A stretch of DNA of 64,000 nucleotides, from NCBI GenBank assembly GCA_964351625.1, contig CAYGOV010000013.1:1-64000 (forward strand), read 5' to 3'. This document shows positions 34,618 to 43,899 of this stretch, piece after piece. A program made the translations under genes and the position numbers. The notes under the pieces were generated by a model that ran no database searches, was not told the origin of the DNA, and saw only the letters and a list, made by a program, of their open reading frames with translations. How positions within the stretch are numbered: position 1 is the stretch's first letter; every line of letters starts with the position of its first letter. The stretch is from Marinoscillum sp964351625 (GTDB lineage: Bacteria > Bacteroidota > Bacteroidia > Cytophagales > Cyclobacteriaceae).

Positions 34618-35247
34618 ATGCCTCCGTTTATTAAAGGGTTATTATTCGGCTTAATTTTCATATTCTCTTTTGGGCCGAGTTTTTTTACACTGATCCAAAC
34701 GAGCATTCAGAAAGGCTATTCTCGAGCTATTTGTGTCGCTTTGGGGTTTTCACTGAGCGACATTACTTATGTAGTCTTAGCTCTTCTTGGACTTGGTTCG
34801 CTTTTGGAAAATCCTGAAATTCGTTTTTGGGTAGGTCTGGTGGGTGTTGTTGTATTGATCACACTCGGCATCATGCTTTGGTTGAAACCTCCGACTGCTC
34901 CTGTGGATAATGATATCTTAAATAGCGCGGATAAGTCCTATATCAAGTACTTTATGAAGGGTTTTTTGATCAATGCAGTTAATCCTTTTATTATCATTTT
35001 TTGGTTGGGTGTCATCGGTATAGTTGCGGCAAATTATGAGTTCACAATTAACGAAAAGGTGTATTTCTTTTCAGGAATGCTAATAACTATCCTATCAGCA
35101 GACTTAGGTAAAGCCTTGGTTGCCTATCGCTTGAGGTCAATGCTCACGATTGAGAGGATCGCTCAAATCAATAAAGTAGTGGCAGTAGTGCTGATACTAT
35201 TTGGGTGTCAAATCATCTATTTTCTTATCTCCAATTACTGGCTCTGA
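34618..35247 (+). CDS. LysE/RhtB-family exporter
   Basis: A 209-residue inner-membrane exporter of the LysE superfamily with about six membrane helices. The N-terminal FIFSFGPSFFTLIQTSIQKG resembles the family signature G-P-x(3)-L, followed by GFSLSDITYVVLALLG. A second half contains FLINAVNPFIIIFWLGVIG. LysE proteins export amino acids or related compounds. The start codon follows the GH3 stop by a single base, which suggests that it moves a product or substrate of the GH3 enzyme. A strong terminator follows at 35279. Confidence 0.93.
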   Translation: MPPFIKGLLFGLIFIFSFGPSFFTLIQTSIQKGYSRAICVALGFSLSDITYVVLALLGLGSLLENPEIRFWVGLVGVVVLITLGIMLWLKPPTAPVDNDILNSADKSYIKYFMKGFLINAVNPFIIIFWLGVIGIVAANYEFTINEKVYFFSGMLITILSADLGKALVAYRLRSMLTIERIAQINKVVAVVLILFGCQIIYFLISNYWL

Positions 35248-35278
35248 TTTTCTAATTCACTGTATATGGTGATCAAAA

Positions 35279-35313
35279 AAAAGGCGCGCCAAACTTCGTT
35301 TGGCGCGCCTTTT
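35279..35313. terminator. Bidirectional intrinsic terminator between lysE-like gene and asnB
   Basis: A near-perfect hairpin: AAGGCGCGCCAAAC at 35281-35294, loop TTC, GTTTGGCGCGCCTT at 35298-35311. It is flanked by an A run on the left (35275-35282) and T on the right, so it works in both directions. It lies between two convergent genes (stops at 35247 and 35333) and ends both transcripts. The stem is unusually GC-rich for this DNA. Confidence 0.9.
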
Positions 35314-35332
35314 AGGCTTTAAATAGTTGCTA

Positions 35333-37018
35333 TTATTTCACAGTATCTACAGCAGGCTTATAGCGATCGGTATGTACACCAACTGCTCTTCCAGAAGGAT
35401 CATTCATGTTTTTGAATGAAGCGTCCCATGCCAAAGCCTCAGGTGTGCTACATGCCACAGAAGGAACAGAAGGCACACACAATGCAGCCGCAGTGGATGG
35501 GAAGTGTTCTGCGAAGATTGATCTGTAAAAGAACTCCTCTTTATTTCTTGGAGTCTGTACTGGGAATCTGTAATGCGCATTTGCAAGTTGTTCATCAGAT
35601 ACTTCTTCGTTCACTTTGGTCTTCAGTGTATCGATCCAGCTATAACCTACTCCATCTGAAAATTGCTCTTTTTGTCTCCAAGCAATGCTCTCAGGTAAAT
35701 ATTTTTCAAATGCTTTACGTACGACCCACTTTTCCATTTTCTCAGGTGTGATCATTTTGTCCTTCGGATTTAGACGCATGGCGACATCCATGAATTCCTT
35801 ATCGAGGAACGGTACGCGCCCTTCTATACCCCAAGCAGCAAGAGATTTGTTTGCTCTTAGGCAATCATACATATGAAGTTTAGAAAGCTTTCTTACCGTC
35901 TCCTCGTGGAATTCTTTCGCATTAGGAGCTTTATGGAAATAAAGGTATCCACCGAATAACTCATCTGAGCCTTCCCCAGAAAGAACCATTTTGATACCCA
36001 TAGACTTGATGACTCTAGCCATGAGGTACATCGGGGTAGAAGCACGTATAGTGGTCACATCATAAGTTTCTAGATGGTACACTACATCTCTGATGGCGTC
36101 CAGACCTTCTTGGATTGTAAATAGTATTTCATGATGAACAGTACCAAGAGCTTCGGCAGCTTTTCTTGCCGCAGCAAGATCTGGAGAACCATCTAGACCT
36201 ACAGCGAATGAGTGCAATTGCGGCCACCAAGCAGCAGTCTGCCCATCGTTTTCGATTCTATTAGGCGAAAATTTCTTAGCTAGAGCTGAAGTCACAGATG
36301 AATCCAATCCTCCAGAAAGCAATACACCATAAGGCACATCAGACATCAATTGTCTCTTCACTGCTGCCTCTAATGCGTCATGAAGTTCTTCGATACTAGT
36401 CTCGTTGTTTTCTACGCTAGCATAGTCTACCCACTCTCTTTTATACCATTTGGTAGGAGTTTCGTCTTTGCTGTAGAGGTAATGTCCTGGAGGGAATAAT
36501 TCTATTTTGGTGCAATATCCTTCGAGTGCTTTTAGCTCTGAAGCCACATAGAAGGTGCCGTTTTCGTCCCATCCCATGTACAATGGAATGATTCCCATGT
36601 GGTCCCTAGCTATCAGGTAGGCATCCTTTTCTATATCGTATATCGCAAAAGCAAATATACCATTGAGTTCGTCTAGAAAATTAGGGCCTTTTTCTTGATA
36701 AAGAGCCAAAATGGCTTCACAGTCTGATTCAGTTCGGAAGTGGTACTTTCCTTCGAAACTCTTTCTTATCTCTCTGTGATTATATATTTCACCATTTGCG
36801 GCAAGTACTACTTTCTCGTCTTCACTGAAGATAGGCTGTTTTCCAGATGCAGGATCTACGATTGCTAAGCGCTCGTGCGCCAAAATCGCATTATCGCCAC
36901 AGTAAATACCACTCCAATCTGGACCTCTATGTCTGAGTTTTTTAGACATTTCAAGCAATTTCGGTCTGAGTTCCTCAGAAGATTGCTTCAGTTCAAATGC
37001 ACATACAATACCGCACAT
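35333..37018 (-). CDS. asnB: Asparagine synthase B (glutamine-hydrolysing)
   Basis: Makes asparagine from aspartate, ATP and glutamine. The 561 residues match AsnB. The N-terminal nucleophile cysteine follows the initiator (MCGIVCAFEL), with the RHRGPDWSG and AHERLAIVDP stretches of the amidotransferase domain. The synthetase half starts with the ATP-binding SGGLDSSVTSALAKK near residue 235. SGEGSDELFGGYLYFHKAP and GIEGRVPFLDKEF complete the site. The gene is monocistronic: a bidirectional terminator follows it, and 223 bases of non-coding DNA without visible features precede it. Confidence 0.97.
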   Translation of the reverse strand: MCGIVCAFELKQSSEELRPKLLEMSKKLRHRGPDWSGIYCGDNAILAHERLAIVDPASGKQPIFSEDEKVVLAANGEIYNHREIRKSFEGKYHFRTESDCEAILALYQEKGPNFLDELNGIFAFAIYDIEKDAYLIARDHMGIIPLYMGWDENGTFYVASELKALEGYCTKIELFPPGHYLYSKDETPTKWYKREWVDYASVENNETSIEELHDALEAAVKRQLMSDVPYGVLLSGGLDSSVTSALAKKFSPNRIENDGQTAAWWPQLHSFAVGLDGSPDLAAARKAAEALGTVHHEILFTIQEGLDAIRDVVYHLETYDVTTIRASTPMYLMARVIKSMGIKMVLSGEGSDELFGGYLYFHKAPNAKEFHEETVRKLSKLHMYDCLRANKSLAAWGIEGRVPFLDKEFMDVAMRLNPKDKMITPEKMEKWVVRKAFEKYLPESIAWRQKEQFSDGVGYSWIDTLKTKVNEEVSDEQLANAHYRFPVQTPRNKEEFFYRSIFAEHFPSTAAALCVPSVPSVACSTPEALAWDASFKNMNDPSGRAVGVHTDRYKPAVDTVK

Positions 37019-37241
37019 ATTCTACTTAGAATTTAAAAATTGAAACTTAAAAATGCTTTGGGCAAATGCAGAGTAACAATGGGGAAAATTAAAATTCGAG
37101 GCGAAAGTTAATGGAGGTAATGATTATTTTCAATAAAACTAGCATTTATCTAGTCTTATGATGAAAGAAAATTATCAATCATTAGTTGATTTTAAACAAA
37201 ATGCAATTTTAGTTGCCATATCCCCATTTTTAGGATGGTCT

Positions 37242-38282
37242 TTAATCAGTAAGAATACTTTTCATAAAGGTGACCCGACTCAGACTCCACAATAGGAAGC
37301 AAACTATTGCCCACTTCAGATATATGCGATAGTAGTCGGTAGTGTCCTTGTATCTAGTCTCTTTGATTTCTGCTTTCTCTAGTCTATCAATTTCGGAGAA
37401 AACTTGGACCAATGCCTCCTTATCAGAAACCCTATAAAATTTACCACTTCCTATTTTAGCGATCTCTCTTAGATTGGTCTCGTCCAGTGTATTCTCTACG
37501 TATCTTGGTCTACCAAAGAAGTCTGTTCCAAATGGCACTTTACCTTCCTTCCCTATTGCAATTGTATAGATTTTGATATTGTATGCTTGCGCCAATTTTG
37601 CGGCTGTGATTGGATCAATGTTTCCCGCAGTATTGTCACCATCACTCAATAAAATGAGGACCTTGGATTTGCTTTCTGATTCTCTAAGTCTATTAGTGGC
37701 TACTGCCAAAGCACTACCTATGGCTGTTCCTCGGTTTTCGATAAGATCAAAAGAGATGTCATCTATATAGGAATTCAACAATTCGTAATCACCAGTAAGT
37801 GGGGATCGTGAAAATGCGTCACCGGAGAAGACTACTAATCCGATGCGGTCTTGGAACCTACCCGCCACGAAATTTCTAGCGACTTCCTTCGCAGCCTCAA
37901 GTCTATTGGGTTTGAAGTCTTCTATTTGCATAGACTCGGAGATATCTATCGTCATCATGATGTCTATACCTTCACTCCATTGCTCTACTTGTTCGTTGGT
38001 GGACTGTGGTCGAGCCAAAGTGATGCAGAGTATGCTTAGCACTAAAAAGAAGAGTACAGGTGGAATGAATCTCAGTAGGCTGATTGGGTCACTTTTTATA
38101 TCTGTTTTGGTCAGAGCTACTGGGAGCGATTGACGGAATCGCGACATTATCAAACCTCTCAATACCAATAAAGTGAAAAGAATTATTGGCACATAAAGCC
38201 ACAGCGGCTGCTCCCAATCAAATGATTGTAGCTTGGCTAAAGAAAACCAATCTAATCTTAACCAGTTTTCACTATTGTTCAT
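37242..38282 (-). CDS. batA: BatA-like VWA domain membrane protein
   Basis: A 346-residue protein of the Bacteroidota aerotolerance (Bat) cluster. Two N-terminal membrane helices (about 24-42 and 72-92) precede a von Willebrand A domain with an intact MIDAS motif (DISESM, D-x-S-x-S) and downstream GDAFSRSPLTGDY and LSDGDNTAGN. A further hydrophobic segment (LKWAIVCFLLWSL) lies at the C-terminus. Metal-dependent binding to partner proteins in the periplasm is expected. The gene overlaps the BatD-position gene upstream by 4 bases. The usual second VWA gene (batB) and TPR gene (batC) do not follow. Confidence 0.9.
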   Translation of the reverse strand: MNNSENWLRLDWFSLAKLQSFDWEQPLWLYVPIILFTLLVLRGLIMSRFRQSLPVALTKTDIKSDPISLLRFIPPVLFFLVLSILCITLARPQSTNEQVEQWSEGIDIMMTIDISESMQIEDFKPNRLEAAKEVARNFVAGRFQDRIGLVVFSGDAFSRSPLTGDYELLNSYIDDISFDLIENRGTAIGSALAVATNRLRESESKSKVLILLSDGDNTAGNIDPITAAKLAQAYNIKIYTIAIGKEGKVPFGTDFFGRPRYVENTLDETNLREIAKIGSGKFYRVSDKEALVQVFSEIDRLEKAEIKETRYKDTTDYYRIYLKWAIVCFLLWSLSRVTFMKSILTD

Positions 38283-39181
38283 TTGGCATTCTTGATTTGG
38301 TCAATGATCAATTGATATCGATGTTGCGTAAAGTCTTCTATGGCTTGAAAATCCTTGAAAAGTTCTGCATTCTCCTTTTTACCATAGACACTTCTATCAA
38401 TACTCTTCAATGTATCCTTAAGTTCCGCAGTATACTTTAGTGCGATGATCTCCTTGGTAGTAAGTTTGGAGAAAGGCACATCCTCAAGGAGTTCTAGAAA
38501 TTTTTTCCAATCGGAGACTACCTTCTCTGCTAATGCTATTTCAGGTTCTTTTCTTAGTAAGTGAATGTCATTGGAAAGTTTCTCTGAGAATTTGATATAT
38601 GCTTTCTTCAATCTTCGCAATTTGAAAGTGCGCTGAATTTTCTTCCCGAAAATAAGGAATCCTGCCACCGCCAAAATGAGAAGCACTCCCAGTATTATCC
38701 ATAAGAGTGGATAGTTGAATTGTCTGCGGACGTTCTGATAAGCCACATTCACTTTGAGTTGGGTAGTATCCGATACTTGAGCGATCAACTCCTGAAGGTA
38801 GATAGAGTCTAAATCCATCTCTATCACCGTAGTATCACGTTTTGCATTTATTATGAATGCTGGCAAGCTCAGGTATTGAACTGGGTCTATTTCAAAACTT
38901 TGTAGCGTGTAAATAGCCGAGTCTTTCACCAAGCCATCCAAAACTGCCCCTTCAAAATATTGCTTGCTGGAATATTCAAAAGGTTCAAAATTGAAGGTGG
39001 TGTCAGGGAAAATGAGTTCTATCTCTTCTGGATAAGTCACACTCATCCAAAAGGTGATATCCTCACCAATTTTGAGGCTGTCCTTCACAAAGCCACCCTT
39101 CAAAGTGATTCTTTGAGCGGAAGTGGAAACAGAAAAACAAAGGAGTATTAGAATAAGTAGTTTACCGCGCACGCTGAGCAT
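38279..39181 (-). CDS. Bat-cluster membrane protein between DUF58 and BatA
   Basis: A 300-residue protein with a signal peptide (KLLILILLCFSVSTSAQ), a periplasmic beta-rich region of about 140 residues, a membrane helix (YPLLWIILGVLLILAVAGFL, about 160-178) and a cytoplasmic helical tail of about 120 residues. This is the protein found between DUF58 and the first VWA gene in Bacteroidota Bat/MoxR operons. It is variable and has no known activity. It overlaps DUF58 upstream by 20 bases and BatA downstream by 4, so the three genes are tightly coupled. Confidence 0.8.
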   Translation of the reverse strand: MLSVRGKLLILILLCFSVSTSAQRITLKGGFVKDSLKIGEDITFWMSVTYPEEIELIFPDTTFNFEPFEYSSKQYFEGAVLDGLVKDSAIYTLQSFEIDPVQYLSLPAFIINAKRDTTVIEMDLDSIYLQELIAQVSDTTQLKVNVAYQNVRRQFNYPLLWIILGVLLILAVAGFLIFGKKIQRTFKLRRLKKAYIKFSEKLSNDIHLLRKEPEIALAEKVVSDWKKFLELLEDVPFSKLTTKEIIALKYTAELKDTLKSIDRSVYGKKENAELFKDFQAIEDFTQHRYQLIIDQIKNAK

Positions 39182-40046
39182 TCGTTTGGTTTCTGTGTCT
39201 AAAAAGTCTTACCAATTTTGGCACATAATCTTCCCCCGTCTCTACGGAAACATAGTTCACATCGTTGCGCTTGCAGAAGTCTTCAAGAGCCAAAGTATTT
39301 TTTCGGTGCGTTTTGTCAAGCATGTTCCGGAATTTTCCGGAGGAAGTGTTGACCCAGATAGTTTTGCCAGATTCTTTTTCCAGCATTGGCACGATACCTA
39401 GTCCAGGCAGTGCAGTTTCTATTGGATCAGTAAGTTGAATGACCACAAGGTCGTGTTTTCTTGCCATACCTTTTAGGCCATGGATGTAATCTTCATCTAT
39501 AAAATCCGAAATAAAGAAAATGATTGCCTTTCGCTTGAGCATTCCCAAAGCAAACTTAATGGCACCATCCAGATCTGTTTTTTTTGACTGAGGTTTTAAT
39601 GAAAAGATGCTGGATAGTATTTCATAAGAGTGCGTCATGCCTTTTCCCGGCTTGATATATTTCTCTTTTTGATCTGAATAGCAAAGTAGACCCACCGAAC
39701 TACTTTCCTTTACAGCCGAAATACTCAACAGCGCTGCTATTTCTTTACCTAAATCTATTTTTTGCTGATTCTCCTTTCCGATCTCACCAGATGCGGAGAC
39801 GTCCAAAACGAAAAGAACTGTCTGCTCTTTTTCTTCTATGAAAGTTTTAACAAACGTTCCGTGCCCTTTAGATGTTACGTTCCAGTCGATAGTGCGTACA
39901 TCATCCCCATATTGATAGGGGCGAACAGAATCAAACTCCAAACCAGAGCCTTTGAATATACTGTGAAAGTCGCCCTGCATTTGAGAATTGATAGCTTTGC
40001 GCACTCTTATTTCATATTTTCTCAGCTTTTTGAGGATTTCCTTCAT
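39162..40046 (-). CDS. DUF58 domain protein of the Bat/MoxR cluster
   Basis: A 294-residue cytoplasmic protein with a DUF58 domain, a relative of VWA domains. The signature DSVRPYQYGDDVRTIDWNVT (about residues 39-58) and the VLFVLDVSASGEIG strand are typical. In most genomes this protein partners a MoxR AAA ATPase. No moxR gene is seen upstream, where a divergent DUF4296 gene lies 72 bases away. The ATG at 40046 fits the family start (KEILKKLRKYEIRVRK). Confidence 0.93.
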   Translation of the reverse strand: MKEILKKLRKYEIRVRKAINSQMQGDFHSIFKGSGLEFDSVRPYQYGDDVRTIDWNVTSKGHGTFVKTFIEEKEQTVLFVLDVSASGEIGKENQQKIDLGKEIAALLSISAVKESSSVGLLCYSDQKEKYIKPGKGMTHSYEILSSIFSLKPQSKKTDLDGAIKFALGMLKRKAIIFFISDFIDEDYIHGLKGMARKHDLVVIQLTDPIETALPGLGIVPMLEKESGKTIWVNTSSGKFRNMLDKTHRKNTLALEDFCKRNDVNYVSVETGEDYVPKLVRLFRHRNQTNAQRAR

Positions 40047-40118
40047 GCAAAGTAATTTTGGGGTTTCCCAAAGGAATACATTCGTACAAAATTATAAGAA
40101 CACATAGACTTAAACTTT

Positions 40119-40463
40119 GTGAAAAAAGCTTTTTTTCTTTTACTCCTCGCCGCAGTTTTTAGTTGCACTCCCAAGAAAAAGCCTGTGCCAGCAGATGTGC
40201 TCAGCCATGACGACATGGTACGGCTACTTATAGATGTCCATATCCTCGAAGCAAAAGTCAAAAAGCTCTATGTGAATGTAGACAGTAGCAGCAAGCTATA
40301 CCATCACTATGAAAAAATGCTTTTTAGTGAGATGGGAATAGAAAAGGAGACCTATGAAAATAGTCTAGCATTCTATATTGATGAGATAGAGGCGTATAGA
40401 GACATCTATGATGAAGTAGTAGATAGTTTGCTTGCACGCCAAAAGGCCAAAGACGTTAACTAA
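40119..40463 (+). CDS. DUF4296 domain lipoprotein
   Basis: A 114-residue protein starting at a GTG. The signal peptide KKAFFLLLLAAVFSC ends in a lipobox cysteine, so it is a lipoprotein. The rest fits DUF4296: DDMVRLLIDVHILEAKVKKL, then YHHYEKMLFSEMGIEKETYE and a helical tail ending RQKAKDVN. The family is restricted to Bacteroidota and has no known function. Its TAA stop is followed directly by the mutS2 ATG with no spacing, so it is the first gene of the mutS2-murQ operon. It is divergent from DUF58. Confidence 0.9.
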   Translation: MKKAFFLLLLAAVFSCTPKKKPVPADVLSHDDMVRLLIDVHILEAKVKKLYVNVDSSSKLYHHYEKMLFSEMGIEKETYENSLAFYIDEIEAYRDIYDEVVDSLLARQKAKDVN

Positions 40464-42845
40464 ATGCTCGTATATCCTCAGGACATTAGAGAAAAGCTCG
40501 GTGTGGATCAGCTGGTAAGTTTGATTCGCGAGCAATGCAAATCTCAAGGCGGTGCAGCTCTTGCAGATAAGATTGGCCCATCTGCTAATCTCACGGAAAT
40601 CACCAAAAGACTGGAGCAGACGGATGAAATGCTCAGGGCGCTCCAAAGCGGTGACCAAATTCCTTCTCGTGATTTTCAAGATTTAAAACACTTTCTTGTA
40701 AAGATTAGGATGCAGGGCACATTCCTGCAAGCTGATGAGTTTGGACTACTCAAATCGCTCCTTCAGTTGCTTTATGATTGGATCAATTTCCTGAAAGGGA
40801 AAGAAGAAGATTATCCGAATTTGGTTGGATTGGCAAAAGGATTCGAAATAGATCCGTCACTCATCAGGTCGATAGATAAAATAGTAGATGAACGTGGTGA
40901 GGTTCGAGACAATGCTAGCCCCGAACTTGCCTCTATTCGGTCTCTTTTGATTCAAAAGGAGCGAGCAGTCCGCGTCGCAATCAACAAAGTCCTTCGCCAT
41001 TCGATTCAGCAAAAGTTTACCGATGAAGAAAGCGCCATCACGATAAGGGATGGTCGTTTGGTTATTCCCGTTAAAGCTGAGTTTAAGAGAAGGATTCAAG
41101 GGTTTGTGCATGATGAATCTGCTACTGGTCAGACCGTTTTTTTAGAGCCGACTGAGGCCTTGGAGCTGAACAATGAAGTTCGAGAACTTCAATACCGAGA
41201 GAAACGTGAGATAGCTAAAATATTGACCAAACTCACTGATCTGATCAGGTCTGCACTGGATGATTTGGACAGAGGTGCGGTTTTTATATCAATTCTTGAT
41301 TTTGTCCATGCAAAAGCGGTTTTCGCGAGAAATATTGAGGCGGTAAAGCCTGATATATCTAAGCAGCCACTTCAGAAATGGTATGTTGCGAGGCACCCAT
41401 TGCTTTGGTTGGCCCATAACGCCACAGGCAAGCCTACGATTCCACTAAGTATAGAACTCAATCGTCAAGAACAACGAATCCTTATCATCTCTGGACCAAA
41501 CGCAGGTGGTAAGTCAGTGGCGCTTAAGACGGTTGGTATCCTCCAATACATGTTTCAATGTGGTCTGTTGGTGCCAGTAGGTGAAGGCTCCACTTTTGGT
41601 ATCTTCAAAAGTATCTTTTTGGATATTGGAGATACCCAGTCTTTGGAGAATGACCTCAGTACTTACAGTTCGCATTTGACTTCCATGAAGTATTTTCTTC
41701 AGATGGCGGACAGGGACAGTTTATTCTTGATTGATGAATTCGGAACAGGTACTGAACCTCAGTTTGGTGGTGCAATTGCTGAATCAATCCTTTCTACTCT
41801 GAATGAAAACAAAGCTTTCGGAGTGGTGACGACCCATTATCACAATTTGAAAAAGTTTGGTGAAAACCATGAAGGCGTAGTGAATGGCGCCATGAAATAC
41901 GATGTGGCTGCATTGGAGCCACTTTTTATTCTGGAGGTCGGTAAGCCGGGAAGTTCTTTTGCTTTTGAAATTGCAACCAAGATTGGGTTACCAAAAGAGA
42001 CGATTAATCAAGCTCGCGGTATGGTGGGCACTAGTCAGGTAGCATATGATGCTATGCTCAATTCACTGGAAGTGGAAAAGAGTAAATATGATAAACTGCT
42101 CAAAAAATTAGAAAAGGAGTCAAAGGAAATCACAGTCCTAAAAAGTGACTATGAGTCGCTCAAGGAGATGTTGCAAACGGAGCAAAAGCAAGTCTTAAAA
42201 CAAGCCAAGCTTCGAGCAAGTCAGATCGTAGATGAGGCAAATCGTCGTATTGAACATACGATTCGTGAAATCAAGGAAAATAATGCTGACAAAGAAAAAA
42301 CCAAGCAACTCCGAGATGGACTTAAGGGATATCAAACTGCGCAAACAAAAGATCTTGAAAAAGTTGCCCCAATTAAAAAGAAGCCATTGCTCAATGTGGG
42401 TGATTATGTAAAGCTGGACGATCAAGATAACACTGGTGAGATTATGGACCTGAAAGGAAAACAGGCTCAAGTTCGTTTCGGTAATTTGATTTCCTTTATC
42501 GACCTCAAGCGATTACATAAAGTGTCTGGTGGACAAAAAGATAGTTCAGGTTCTAAGCCAAAGAAAGTTGGAGGCATCAATATGCTTGAGAAAAGGACAC
42601 GATTCAGCTCAGAACTTGATATCCGAGGTACAAGAGCCGATGAGGCACTTTCACGTGTGGATGAATTTCTAGATGAGGCATTGCTACTTGGAAGTAATCA
42701 AATCCGAATTATTCATGGAAAAGGGCATGGCATACTCAGAGAGGTTATCCGTGGACACCTCAAAGGATATTCCGCTATTGGTAAAGTCTATGATGAGCAT
42801 GTGGAGTTTGGAGGAAGTGGAATTACGGTAATAGATTTCAAATGA
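40464..42845 (+). CDS. mutS2: Endonuclease MutS2
   Basis: A 793-residue MutS-like protein that acts on branched DNA and on stalled ribosomes rather than in mismatch repair. It lacks the MutS mismatch-recognition domain. The N-terminal core and clamp region is followed by the ATPase with the Walker A motif ISGPNAGGKSVALKTVG (near residue 345) and the Walker B DRDSLFLIDEFGTGTEP. A long coiled-coil insert follows. The C-terminal Smr nuclease domain shows SELDIRGTRADEAL and IRIIHGKGHGILRE. The length and order match the family. The stop overlaps the cytochrome b5-like gene by 4 bases. Confidence 0.96.
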   Translation: MLVYPQDIREKLGVDQLVSLIREQCKSQGGAALADKIGPSANLTEITKRLEQTDEMLRALQSGDQIPSRDFQDLKHFLVKIRMQGTFLQADEFGLLKSLLQLLYDWINFLKGKEEDYPNLVGLAKGFEIDPSLIRSIDKIVDERGEVRDNASPELASIRSLLIQKERAVRVAINKVLRHSIQQKFTDEESAITIRDGRLVIPVKAEFKRRIQGFVHDESATGQTVFLEPTEALELNNEVRELQYREKREIAKILTKLTDLIRSALDDLDRGAVFISILDFVHAKAVFARNIEAVKPDISKQPLQKWYVARHPLLWLAHNATGKPTIPLSIELNRQEQRILIISGPNAGGKSVALKTVGILQYMFQCGLLVPVGEGSTFGIFKSIFLDIGDTQSLENDLSTYSSHLTSMKYFLQMADRDSLFLIDEFGTGTEPQFGGAIAESILSTLNENKAFGVVTTHYHNLKKFGENHEGVVNGAMKYDVAALEPLFILEVGKPGSSFAFEIATKIGLPKETINQARGMVGTSQVAYDAMLNSLEVEKSKYDKLLKKLEKESKEITVLKSDYESLKEMLQTEQKQVLKQAKLRASQIVDEANRRIEHTIREIKENNADKEKTKQLRDGLKGYQTAQTKDLEKVAPIKKKPLLNVGDYVKLDDQDNTGEIMDLKGKQAQVRFGNLISFIDLKRLHKVSGGQKDSSGSKPKKVGGINMLEKRTRFSSELDIRGTRADEALSRVDEFLDEALLLGSNQIRIIHGKGHGILREVIRGHLKGYSAIGKVYDEHVEFGGSGITVIDFK

Positions 42846-43072
42846 AAACCATTACCAAAACACAGCTTTCTCTTAGAAACGGCCAAGACCGGGAGGAGAT
42901 ATGGATAGCCTATGAAGGAAAGGTTTATGATGTGACCACTTCGAGACTTTGGAAAAACGGGAACCATTATGAGCACTGGGCAGGTCAGGATCTAACAAAA
43001 GAGCTGATAGATGCACCACACACGATTAAAGTTTTTGAGAGATACGAACAAATAGGCATCTTAGTGCCATGA
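42842..43072 (+). CDS. Cytochrome b5-like haem-binding domain protein
   Basis: A 76-residue single-domain protein. The sequence TQLSLRNGQDREEIWIAYEG, VYDVTTSRLWKNGNHYEHWA and GQDLTKELIDAPHTIKVFER follows the short bacterial cytochrome b5-like (steroid-binding) type. The candidate haem-ligand histidines are in NGNHYEH and APHTI. It has no membrane segment. It overlaps mutS2 and the kinase by 4 bases on each side. Its role next to peptidoglycan-sugar recycling genes is unclear. Confidence 0.85.
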   Translation: MKTITKTQLSLRNGQDREEIWIAYEGKVYDVTTSRLWKNGNHYEHWAGQDLTKELIDAPHTIKVFERYEQIGILVP

Positions 43073-43899
43073 TACTCATAGCAGATGCAGGGGGCTCCAA
43101 GACAGATTGGCGAATAATAGATGGTGATAAAATCACCCAAGTTGTGTCTGATGGCTTTAATTTCAAAACCCACCCCATAGATCCCTTTTTTGCTAATCTC
43201 CCAATTGAAATCTTGGAACTAAAAGATGTGGATGAGCTGCATTTCTATGTCGCTGGTTTGGTTTCTGATGCAGATAAAGATGTGCTCTCTGTAAGATTTA
43301 AAAGACTTTTCACTTCCGCTGACATCAGTTGCTACCCGGATACCATTGCAGCGGCTCGTGCGTTGTTTGGCCGAAGCAAAGGCTATGTAGGATTGATAGG
43401 GACGGGTTCTGGAGCTGCTTATTATGATGGGGTGATACTTCAAAGAATTCCATCACTCGGCTATCTGATAGGAGATGAGGGGAGCGGTTACCAGCTAGGC
43501 AAGAAGATCCTCACAGCTAAAGTTAGGGGTCAACTCCCAGCTGATCTTGAAAGATTGTTTAATAACACTTTTAAGGATTTCTCAGAAGCGAGCTTATTAT
43601 TAACTGTATACGGACAGCCAAGTCCAAATCAACTTGTAGCTGCATATGCACAGTTTGTGCTAGAAAACCAAGCTAATCCATTCGCTTATCAGCTTATTGA
43701 GAAAGTGATGACCGCTTATTTCGAAGCATATTTTCCTCACAAGGAAGTCAATCAAGAACATATGTTTAGGTTTTGCGGATCGGTGGCGTATTTGTCAAGT
43801 AATATTCTCAGGAAAGTCGCTCAGCAATTCAATGCATCGGCTGACCTTATCATTCAAAGCCCAATTGCTGGACTGACCTTATATCATAAAAAATCATGA
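43069..43899 (+). CDS. murK: BadF/BcrA-type sugar kinase, probable MurNAc kinase
   Basis: A 276-residue ASKHA-fold kinase of the BcrAD/BadFG family. The phosphate-1 loop is LIADAGGSKTDWRIIDG at the N-terminus. GLIGTGSGAAYYDG and GYLIGDEGSGYQLGKK form the rest of the nucleotide site. The gene directly precedes murQ with a 4-base overlap. In Bacteroidota such as Tannerella a kinase of this family next to murQ phosphorylates MurNAc (MurK). GlcNAc kinase activity is an alternative. The assignment to MurNAc rests on that gene pairing, so the symbol is tentative. Confidence 0.85.
   Translation: MILIADAGGSKTDWRIIDGDKITQVVSDGFNFKTHPIDPFFANLPIEILELKDVDELHFYVAGLVSDADKDVLSVRFKRLFTSADISCYPDTIAAARALFGRSKGYVGLIGTGSGAAYYDGVILQRIPSLGYLIGDEGSGYQLGKKILTAKVRGQLPADLERLFNNTFKDFSEASLLLTVYGQPSPNQLVAAYAQFVLENQANPFAYQLIEKVMTAYFEAYFPHKEVNQEHMFRFCGSVAYLSSNILRKVAQQFNASADLIIQSPIAGLTLYHKKS

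Noticed and set aside
37158..37295. 45-codon plus-strand frame between asnB and batA
   Set aside because: It has no family resemblance and overlaps the end of batA by 54 bases in the antisense sense. No ribosome-binding or coupling evidence supports it.
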